From positions 1 to 62,533 of IMG/VR virus record IMGVR_UViG_3300036861_000520: a stretch of 62,533 nucleotides of DNA, one strand, 5' to 3'. Numbering within the stretch: the first letter of the stretch is position 1; each line of letters opens with the position of its first letter. This stretch comes from a virus. The notes beneath the pieces are model-generated. The model did not search any database, was not told the DNA's origin, and saw only the letters and a program-made list of their open reading frames with translations. Shown piece after piece: positions 37,594-44,422 of this stretch. The position numbers and the translations under genes are program-made.

Positions 37594-39006
37594 GTGAATC
37601 TGCTCTCGCTATTCAGCGGCGGCGGGCTCGCGGACACCGGCGCGGCGCAAGCGGGCTTCGTCCCGGTGGGTGCGGTCGAATACGATGAGGAGATTGCTGC
37701 CGCCTACCGCGCGAACCTGGGGAGCCACATCACGTGTGCCCGCGTGCAGGATGTCGCTTACCGCCCGTTTACCGGCGTTGACGCGCTCTGGGCGTCCCCG
37801 TCCTGCGTGAATGCCAGCGTGGCGAACCAGGACGCGGGAGAGACGGAAGCCGACCGTGAGGCAGCCGAGGCAGTCTGCCGTGCCCTGCGGGAAGCGCGGC
37901 CCCGCTGGTTCGTGCTGGAGAACGTCTACGGCTATCGGAGTTTCGACTCGTTCCGCGCCATCTGCCGGGAGCTTCAGTCTCTCGGCTACCAGTGGTCCTA
38001 TCAGCACGTCAACGCGGCGAACTTCGGCGTGGCCCAGACCCGGAAGCGGCTGATCCTGCGGGCCGTGCTCGGTGGCCCGGTGCCGCCGCTGACCGCGACC
38101 CACTGCCGTGGCGGTGGGATGGAGAGCCTGTTCGGTGCGGGCCTGCTGCCGTGGGTGGGCTGGTATGCGGCCGTCGAGGACCTGATACCCACGCTCCCGG
38201 AGAGCCGGTTGGCGGACTGGCAGAGGAAGCGCTTGCCGCCGGAGTTGCTGGAGACACTGCTGATCAGCGGTGCCGCGACCACGAGAGGCGACAGCGGGCC
38301 TTCCTGCGTCCTGCTGGGCTGTGATGAAGGCTCGGTCACCCTGACTGCCGAGGTTGGCTCGAAGGTGCCGCTCCGCGCCCTGCTCGTCGGCCAGCAATCC
38401 AACCTGCCGAGCGATTGCCCCGACCGCAGGCCGAGCACGGCTGGCGCGGATGAGCCTGCGATGACGGTCGTTGGCTCGCATCACTCGAAGGGGAAGATGC
38501 CGCAGGCCGTGCTGGTCTCGAACGCTACCACGGAATACAGCGACGGAACCCGCCAGCCGCCGGAGCCTGCGTTCACCACGACGAGCGAACAGCGACACGG
38601 ACGGCGCGGAGCCGTGCTGGTGGATGGGAAGCCCACGAACTACGCGGGCGACCTGCGGCTAGAAGGACCGGCGAGGGACTCGCCGGTCCTCACTGGCTCC
38701 CAGTCACAGCACCCATTCCGCGCAGTGCTGGTCGGCGGCGGGAACACCAGCGACGAGCAGGCAGCGATCGGCGTGGGATGTTCCGAGTCCGACGAGCCGA
38801 CCCGCTGCGTCGCGCCCAACGGCGACCGCTGGAAAGCCACCGACGGATACCGCGTGGTGGCGATGACCCCGCGCGCGCTCGCCCGCTTCCAGTCGGTGCC
38901 TGACGATTACATCCTACCCACGAAGAACGCGTTGGCTTGTAGGATCGTGGGGAACGGCGTGCCCTGCCTGCTCGCCCGCCGCATTATGGAGAGCTTCCTA
39001 CAATGA
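37594..39006 (+). CDS. C5-cytosine DNA methyltransferase
   Basis: 470 residues from GTG 37594 (GGTGAGGA upstream). Motif I LLSLFSGGGLADTGAAQAGF (3-22), motif IV LWASPSCVNASV with the catalytic Cys in SPSC instead of the usual PPC (near 68), motif VI RWFVLENVYGY, motif VIII NAANFGVAQTRKRLIL, motif X IVGNGVPCLLARRI. A long central target-recognition region contains repeated AVLV/PAFTTTS-type segments. Modifies phage DNA at an unknown site. No partner endonuclease. Confidence 0.92.
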   Translation: MNLLSLFSGGGLADTGAAQAGFVPVGAVEYDEEIAAAYRANLGSHITCARVQDVAYRPFTGVDALWASPSCVNASVANQDAGETEADREAAEAVCRALREARPRWFVLENVYGYRSFDSFRAICRELQSLGYQWSYQHVNAANFGVAQTRKRLILRAVLGGPVPPLTATHCRGGGMESLFGAGLLPWVGWYAAVEDLIPTLPESRLADWQRKRLPPELLETLLISGAATTRGDSGPSCVLLGCDEGSVTLTAEVGSKVPLRALLVGQQSNLPSDCPDRRPSTAGADEPAMTVVGSHHSKGKMPQAVLVSNATTEYSDGTRQPPEPAFTTTSEQRHGRRGAVLVDGKPTNYAGDLRLEGPARDSPVLTGSQSQHPFRAVLVGGGNTSDEQAAIGVGCSESDEPTRCVAPNGDRWKATDGYRVVAMTPRALARFQSVPDDYILPTKNALACRIVGNGVPCLLARRIMESFLQ

Positions 39007-39347
39007 CCACCCGAGCCGCCGACCTGCGCCGCCGGGCCGAGGAGTACCGGCCCGACAAGTACTACCCGGTGCCGAAGCAGGATTACCGGCGCCTCGCCGC
39101 ATTCTTCCGCCGCTACGGGCACGTTGGCCCACCCTACAGCAACGACAGCGACGGCGAGGACGACACCGGCCACTGCGGGATGGAGTACCTGACCGCAGTG
39201 GTCCCGGAGGAGCGCGCTGCGGCCCTGGACGCTGCCCTCGACCGCGCAGGCTACGAGACCAGTGGCGTCTGCCTGTGGGACGACAGGCCCGGCGAGGCAG
39301 TGATCGACGTTTTCGGTGGGTGGACCGGCCCGGAGGAAGTGCTATGA
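39003..39347 (+). CDS. hypothetical protein
   Basis: 114 residues, ATGA-coupled to the methyltransferase. Tyr/Arg-rich start (RRRAEEYRPDKYYPVPKQDY) and acidic centre (YSNDSDGEDDTGHCGMEYL). Unknown. Confidence 0.6.
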   Translation: MTTRAADLRRRAEEYRPDKYYPVPKQDYRRLAAFFRRYGHVGPPYSNDSDGEDDTGHCGMEYLTAVVPEERAAALDAALDRAGYETSGVCLWDDRPGEAVIDVFGGWTGPEEVL

Positions 39348-39580
39348 CGAGGCTGGAGAAGGCGGCGCGCGAAGTGTTGGAAGCTTTCCACGGGATGGCT
39401 AGCCTGGACGAGAGTATGTTCGAACTCGGGGAGGCGCTGGGGGATGCCATTACGACCGATCCAGCGCTGTGCGGCGCGGTGTCCCCGACAGGCATCCCGT
39501 GCATCCGTCCGGCGGGGCACGGTGAGCACCACGCCAACAGCGGCGCGATGTGGTGGGATTCGAAGGAGCCGACCGAATGA
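39344..39580 (+). CDS. small zinc-knuckle protein
   Basis: 78 residues from ATG 39344. C-terminal CGAVSPTGIPCIRPAGHGEH has the C...TxxGxPC...HxxH pattern widespread in small phage and actinobacterial proteins. Helical N-terminus. Unknown. Confidence 0.6.
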   Translation: MTRLEKAAREVLEAFHGMASLDESMFELGEALGDAITTDPALCGAVSPTGIPCIRPAGHGEHHANSGAMWWDSKEPTE

Positions 39581-40494
39581 AGCATATCGTCGGGTTCTCT
39601 GGCGGTTGTGACAGCCAGGCCTGCGCCCTGTGGGTGCGGCAGCGGGTCCCGGCGGAAGACATCATCCTGCTCAATTCCGAGGCGGGCCGGAACGAGCATC
39701 CAATCACCGTTCAGTTCGTGAAGTGGTATTCCGAGAACATCTTTCCGGTGGTTCAGGTCGTGCCACTGATCAAGGACCTGGGCAACCGTGGCACGATGCC
39801 GGGGGCGACCCGAGATCGGCGGCGGGAGTTCAGCGATGACGATGAGCTGACCTTCGACCGGCTGGCTTACGTGAAGGGAATATTCCCTTCACGTAAGGCG
39901 CAGTTCTGCACCGAGAGCCTCAAGATGGCTCCGCAGAAGCGGTGGACAGAAGAGAACCTGCCTGACGGAGACTTCGAGCGGTATACCGGCGTGCGGTGGC
40001 AGGAAGGCGAACGTGGCGGGTGTTCGGTGGCGCTTCCAGTGATCGCAGCAGGAGGACGCCGACCACGCGGGCGGCTGCACACGCCAGAGCGGGAATGGGA
40101 TGACTACTTCGATTGCTACGTCAACCATCCACTGGCATCCTGGACGAAAGCCGAGGTGTTTGCGTTCCTGAAGGAGCACGGCGAGCCGGTGAACCCACTC
40201 TACACACACGGGTTCTCTCGGGTGGGCTGCGCCCCCTGCATCAACAGCGGCAAAGAGGATATCCGTCTGTGGGCTGCCCGGTTCCCGGAGATGATCGACA
40301 AGCTTCGCCAGTGGGAGAAACAGAACGGACGCACGTTCTTTGCACCCTGCGTGCCCGGCTATGTGATCAATTGGGTTGACGAGGTGGTGGCGTGGAGCCG
40401 CACGAGCCGAGGTGGGAAGCAGTTTGACCTCCCGATGGTCGAGGCCGACGCTGCCGATGGAGCCTGTTCCAGCAGGTATGGGCTATGTGAGTGA
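39577..40494 (+). CDS. PP-loop (PAPS-reductase-like) protein 2
   Basis: 305 residues from ATG 39577. Canonical PP-loop VGFSGGCDSQACALW (5-19), then GIFPSRKAQFCTESLK, a second Cys cluster RVGCAPCINSGKEDIR near 224-239, and a FAPCVPGY end. Phage members of this family resemble phosphoadenosine-phosphosulfate reductase and DndC. They may activate or sulfurate a substrate; activity here is inferred. A perfect 32-bp palindrome lies inside the gene at 39866-39897 without breaking the frame. Confidence 0.85.
   Translation: MKHIVGFSGGCDSQACALWVRQRVPAEDIILLNSEAGRNEHPITVQFVKWYSENIFPVVQVVPLIKDLGNRGTMPGATRDRRREFSDDDELTFDRLAYVKGIFPSRKAQFCTESLKMAPQKRWTEENLPDGDFERYTGVRWQEGERGGCSVALPVIAAGGRRPRGRLHTPEREWDDYFDCYVNHPLASWTKAEVFAFLKEHGEPVNPLYTHGFSRVGCAPCINSGKEDIRLWAARFPEMIDKLRQWEKQNGRTFFAPCVPGYVINWVDEVVAWSRTSRGGKQFDLPMVEADAADGACSSRYGLCE
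39866..39897. repeat. perfect 32-bp palindrome inside PP-loop gene 2
   Basis: The 16-base half CTTACGTGAAGGGAAT is followed immediately by its exact reverse complement. It encodes part of LAYVKGIFPSRKAQF, which agrees with the family consensus, so it is not an obvious insertion. With no spacer it would form a cruciform or tight hairpin. Confidence 0.9.
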
Positions 40495-40507
40495 AGGAGC
40501 CGACCGA

Positions 40508-40945
40508 ATGATGAAAGAGCTTGAAGAGATGACCGGGATGGACTTCGCGGGCGGCCTGATGGGTGCGCTGAAGACCTCCCGCGAAAATGGCGGGCGCGCC
40601 CCTGAAGCAGAGAAACTCATCGAGTCGTCTCTACGCATCACGCCCTACGAGAGGCGCCGAGAGACAGCGATAGCCCTGCGCGAGTTGGCGCGTGAAGCCC
40701 CGACACCGGCAGGGCAAGCGTGGCTCTGTCGGCTGGCTGAACGGTTCGATGCTGCCGCGCAGCCCAAGATGTGTGAGATGGATAACTGCGGCGAGCAGGC
40801 CGCGACTACTCTGCACTTCCCAGGCCTGCCCAAAGATGTCTGCCTGCGGCATTGCCGGGAGATCGAAGCCAAACTGCACCTTCTGCGCGGCGGTTCGATG
40901 GACGAGGCGCGCAAGATCGCCGGGCCGACCGCGAAGCACTGGTAA
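40508..40945 (+). CDS. helical protein with C-terminal zinc site
   Basis: 145 residues from ATG 40508 (a second in-frame ATG is at 40511). N-terminal helices (YERRRETAIALRELAREAP) and a Cys/His region MCEMDNCGEQAATTLHF...VCLRHCRE that fits a B-box or ClpX-like zinc finger. Unknown. Confidence 0.65.
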   Translation: MMKELEEMTGMDFAGGLMGALKTSRENGGRAPEAEKLIESSLRITPYERRRETAIALRELAREAPTPAGQAWLCRLAERFDAAAQPKMCEMDNCGEQAATTLHFPGLPKDVCLRHCREIEAKLHLLRGGSMDEARKIAGPTAKHW

Positions 40946-40958
40946 GGAGCCGACCGGA

Positions 40959-41366
40959 ATGAGTGAAGTTGAGAAATCGCTGACCCTGGACGAGATCCTC
41001 TCCCACGCCCGGCACGCGCTGAAGGCGGCAGAACAGCGGCTCGTGGCTCTGACCGGCGAGCGTATCGGCATCGAAGGCAAGCTCGCCACCTGCCGCGAGG
41101 AGATCAAAGCACTCCAGAAGCTCATCCCGCACGAGCCAGGCGGGACGCGCGGCCTGGGCGAACGCACCGGCGTGTTGAATTACCTGAAGGCCGTCCCAAT
41201 CGGCGGCGAGACCACGTACACCATGGCGGTCGCCGCCGTGATGCAGGTGGAGCCGGACTACCAGCCGGACGCGGTGAAGAACGCGCTCCGGACCGAGTTC
41301 AAGCGGGCCGACCAGTGGGATCGCGTGGCCCGCGGGCGGTACCGGAAGCTGGATGTGAGGGAGTGA
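40959..41366 (+). CDS. coiled-coil protein with winged-helix-like C-terminus
   Basis: 135 residues from ATG 40959. Coiled coil in the first half (HARHALKAAEQRLVALTGER). The second half (GVLNYLKAVPIGGETTYTMA, DAVKNALRTEFKRADQWDRV, GRYRKL) resembles a winged-helix found in plasmid and phage regulators. Possible DNA-binding regulator. Confidence 0.6.
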   Translation: MSEVEKSLTLDEILSHARHALKAAEQRLVALTGERIGIEGKLATCREEIKALQKLIPHEPGGTRGLGERTGVLNYLKAVPIGGETTYTMAVAAVMQVEPDYQPDAVKNALRTEFKRADQWDRVARGRYRKLDVRE

Positions 41367-41590
41367 GCGCAGAAGTGAATGACATTGTCCAGATCACCGC
41401 ACAAGATCACCCGTGGTTCCCCTGCTTGCTTCTGGTAACAGAGGTGAAGGGCTGGGGGGTTCAGGCGTGCGTCTTAATCCCAGAAAGCAACAGCGGCAGC
41501 GAACCGCCAAGTCGGGCATTTACCCGATTGACGTGGGATGAGATCGAGAAGGTCGGAACAGCGATCTTTTCTACGAGGATGAGGGAATGA
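41363..41590 (+). CDS. small SH3-like phage protein
   Basis: 75 residues, GTG overlapping the previous stop. Pattern VNDIVQITAQDHPWFPCLLL, then EVKGWGVQACVLIP and a C-terminal helix: a compact beta barrel seen in many phages without known role. Last gene of the plus block. Confidence 0.65.
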   Translation: MSAEVNDIVQITAQDHPWFPCLLLVTEVKGWGVQACVLIPESNSGSEPPSRAFTRLTWDEIEKVGTAIFSTRMRE

Positions 41591-41671
41591 AGCTCCGTAA
41601 GAGAGAGAACGGGTTTCGCCAGTAGCCTGGCTGGACGAGATCCCCTCGCGCTGGGAGAAGTAGACGCAGAA

Positions 41672-41703
41672 GACCCCGGCAGCCGGTGAAGCTTGCCGGG
41701 GTC
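41672..41703. terminator. hairpin between converging blocks
   Basis: Perfect 10-bp stem GACCCCGGCA (41672-41681) and TGCCGGGGTC (41694-41703) with a 12-base loop. T-tracts are weak on both sides (GTCGTTC and TTCTGC), but position between two converging blocks fits a bidirectional terminator. Confidence 0.75.
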
Positions 41704-41738
41704 GTCGTTCCGCCCTGGAGTTTACGAAGGACAGTTTA

Positions 41739-42437
41739 TCAGCAGACGAGTTCCTTCGGCACTTCCAGCCACCCGGCCGAGATAAACCCGGTGCTCGCCT
41801 GCGCCGCCGCAAACGCGTTCCAACGAGCAATCCCGCCGTTGGCGATGAGGACCGGGAAGCCCCCTATACCACGCCGCCAGCGGTAGGTCTCACCCGTGCG
41901 GCTGCTCGTGTCATTGCCGGTGGCGATGGTGGCTGCCGCCTGGATGCCGAAGCGGAAGTACTCCGCAACGTTGCTGGTCATGAAAGTGGCTCCCGCATCG
42001 GCGGCGCCCCCGACCACGCACACGGAAGCATAAGGAGCATCGGTGCGGACGTTCTTTGGGGTGACGCTGGTCATCGTACCCTGAACGCCGCCCATTCCAG
42101 TGCACATCATCCCCTCGAAAATGGCAGTTGTGCCGAAGGCTTCCATTTCGATGTCCAGCCACAGAGGCAGGACCGCGATCGGCGAACCGGATGGCAGGGC
42201 GAGGTCCCAGTCCGGTTCCGTGGTGTCGATGCTGCCGGCGCCGAAGGTGGCCGGAGAAGTGGCCGAGCCGAGATTGCCAACGAACATCCGGCCCGCGCGG
42301 GCGTACGCCTCCTCCCAGGGCGTCAGGACCAGCGAGCCGTCCCGCTGATACCACGGGTCACGTTCGACGCCCTCGCCACTGAAGGCCGGATTGAGCCAGC
42401 CCTTCGCCCGCACGAAAAAGTCTGCGACAGCTCCCAT
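41739..42437 (-). CDS. putative minor structural protein
   Basis: 232 residues, last gene of the late block. Mixed beta sequence with many Gly/Ala (FVGNLGSATSPATFGAGSID, GFPVLIANGGIARW). Position after the putative receptor-binding genes suggests a tail or fibre accessory. No family recognised. Confidence 0.65.
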   Translation of the reverse strand: MGAVADFFVRAKGWLNPAFSGEGVERDPWYQRDGSLVLTPWEEAYARAGRMFVGNLGSATSPATFGAGSIDTTEPDWDLALPSGSPIAVLPLWLDIEMEAFGTTAIFEGMMCTGMGGVQGTMTSVTPKNVRTDAPYASVCVVGGAADAGATFMTSNVAEYFRFGIQAAATIATGNDTSSRTGETYRWRRGIGGFPVLIANGGIARWNAFAAAQASTGFISAGWLEVPKELVC

Positions 42438-42450
42438 TAGATTTGCTCCT

Positions 42451-43338
42451 CTAGCGGCGGGCGCTGCCCGCAGTGAACCGGCTGGACATCTCGCCGATCA
42501 GTTCCGGCGCCAGCCTCAATCCAAGATAGTATACAACCCTGTTCAGGTCGCGCTCCTGCAGGTAGAGCCGTGCCTCCAGGACAGCGATCTCATCCGACAA
42601 CGACGAGACGACCGGATCCTCCAGCGCCCGCAGAACATCCGTCCCGTCCGTGGTAAGGAGCGCCTTCTCACCGGCCGCGAGCGTGACTCCCTCACCCGCC
42701 GCCGTCGTGCACTCCAGATCGGATGAGAGCGCGTTCTCCACGAACCAGCGCCGCCCGGCTGCAGCCGGGAAGACGACCGTGTTCCCCGACCCGCTGAACG
42801 ACAGGAACCCGCTCTGGTATTGGTCCGCGGTGAGCGTGGTCGATCCAGCCGTCAGGGTAATCGCGTGCAGGCCGAGCATCGTCGTCGGCCGCGCGTACTT
42901 GCCGGGCGGGTCGGAATTGACGGACGTGATGCCCGCCGCGTCCGTGGCGAGGATTGCCAGGCAGAAGTACTCCGCGCCCGGCGAGACCCCCGTGGTGTTG
43001 TGCGTGACCGTGAGCGCGTAGGTGTCCGAGGCCGTGGGCTGCGTCTGGTCCGCCGCCGTCCTGGTGATCTTGGCCCACAGGTAGACCGTGGAAGAGGCGA
43101 CCGCCGCGGTGTATGCCTGGGCGACGGAGAGCGTCAGCAGTACGCCCTTCAGGTGGAAGACGGAGCCGGAAGCCACCTCGACCGAATAGCCGGTCGTGGC
43201 CGTGACCGCTCCCCCGCTGATGACGCCTGGGGAGAGGACTTCCTGCAGCGCACCTTCCAGGAGCGTGCGGAGTTGCGTGTCCCTGGTGAGGGACCACGGC
43301 TTGCCGGTGGCGGCTCCCTGCAGCGGTAATACAGCCAT
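42451..43338 (-). CDS. putative tail-tip/fibre protein with C-terminal helices
   Basis: 295 residues from ATG 43338, which overlaps the preceding stop. N-terminal half is beta-rich (TGYSVEVASGSVFHLKGVLL, YALTVTHNTTGVSPGAEYFC), resembling phage fibre domains; the end is a helical segment (DEIAVLEARLYLQERDLNRV). Likely part of the distal tail. Confidence 0.7.
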   Translation of the reverse strand: MAVLPLQGAATGKPWSLTRDTQLRTLLEGALQEVLSPGVISGGAVTATTGYSVEVASGSVFHLKGVLLTLSVAQAYTAAVASSTVYLWAKITRTAADQTQPTASDTYALTVTHNTTGVSPGAEYFCLAILATDAAGITSVNSDPPGKYARPTTMLGLHAITLTAGSTTLTADQYQSGFLSFSGSGNTVVFPAAAGRRWFVENALSSDLECTTAAGEGVTLAAGEKALLTTDGTDVLRALEDPVVSSLSDEIAVLEARLYLQERDLNRVVYYLGLRLAPELIGEMSSRFTAGSARR

Positions 43339-43514
43339 CAGTCGATCATCACCGTGAGCAGGAACGGACCGAGCCAGCGGCGGGCAACGCACCCTTCCGG
43401 GAACCGTTCGGTGAGCACCCGCCAATGCCACCCGCCGAGCCAACGAAGCCGGGCGCGGTATCGGTGCCCACGGAAGTTGAACACAGGAATGAAGAAGAGT
43501 CCCATACCGCTCAT
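43338..43514 (-). CDS. 58-residue basic protein
   Basis: ATG 43514 overlaps the preceding stop and its own TGA overlaps the next ATG. Trp/Arg-rich (RARLRWLGGWHWRVLTERFP). Missing from routine gene calls because of size. Unknown. Confidence 0.6.
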   Translation of the reverse strand: MSGMGLFFIPVFNFRGHRYRARLRWLGGWHWRVLTERFPEGCVARRWLGPFLLTVMID

Positions 43515-44422
43515 ACCGGAGCCACCCAGGACGCGGCCCGCGTGTCACTGTAGCGCGTCGCGATGCTGCTTCCCAGCTTGCCCAGCGCATACCAGTGCGG
43601 GCGGCGGGCGATGAGCGCCCCGAGATAGCCTCGCTGGTAGGCTGCCGGCGCCGGCGCCGTGTCTGCGACCGCGCCATAGGTCTCATCGAGCCGCAGCAGG
43701 TTCAATGTGGACCCGCTAAAGTATGTCACAAACCCGTCACCTATCCCAACCGCGAAGGCCGGATACTTGCCGGTGGCGAGCGTGCCCGTCACGGTGAAGA
43801 CTCGATCAGAGACCGAGTAGGAATGTTCCAGCACGTCTCCGGCGGTCCGGTGGATGACGTGCACGAGGTTGCGCCGATCCACCCGCATCGCCGCCAGTTG
43901 GATCGGAGCCGTGATCGATTGGAACGCCAGCAGGTTCGCGCCCCAGTCGTCCGTCTCGTGCAGCACGAGCGCCGTGCCGTTGTGCGCGATGAGCACTTGC
44001 CGGTGCTGCTGCACGACGAGCCGCGGATACGTCAGGCCGACGTTGACGGAATGCAGCGCCCAGGTCTCGCCCCGGTCCGCGGACCGCCACCCGTAAGCCG
44101 CCGTGCCGCCGTGGAAGAACACAAACAGGTCATCCCACCTCGTGCGCGCGAGCGTGGGAGCCGCCCCATCTCCGGTAATACTGGCTCCGACGGTCACCAC
44201 CCGATCATTCCAGGTCACGCCTGCATCTCGCGAGATACCGACCACCACGGAGCCGACGGAAAAGCCGGTAATCGCTACGTCAGGTGCGCGGACCGCGTAG
44301 GAGCGCACGAGCCACCCACTCCCGCCGAGCTGGAGCAGGTCGCAGTGGAAGAGCGGAACCGCAGTGGCGGGAACGACCAGCGGAAGCCGCTGTTTGTCGT
44401 GCGCGCGCAGCAGGACGCTCAC
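43511..44422 (-). CDS. sialidase-like beta-propeller, receptor-binding candidate
   Basis: 303 residues. Contains Asp-box-like turns SRDAGVTWND and SADRGETWAL (SxDxGxTW), the hallmark of BNR/sialidase-type propellers, with further repeats such as DDLFVFFHGGTAAYGW and NLVHVIHRTAGDVLEH. Such propellers occur in phage tail tips and bind or trim surface glycans. Sits in the distal tail region of the late block. Confidence 0.72.
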   Translation of the reverse strand: MSVLLRAHDKQRLPLVVPATAVPLFHCDLLQLGGSGWLVRSYAVRAPDVAITGFSVGSVVVGISRDAGVTWNDRVVTVGASITGDGAAPTLARTRWDDLFVFFHGGTAAYGWRSADRGETWALHSVNVGLTYPRLVVQQHRQVLIAHNGTALVLHETDDWGANLLAFQSITAPIQLAAMRVDRRNLVHVIHRTAGDVLEHSYSVSDRVFTVTGTLATGKYPAFAVGIGDGFVTYFSGSTLNLLRLDETYGAVADTAPAPAAYQRGYLGALIARRPHWYALGKLGSSIATRYSDTRAASWVAPV

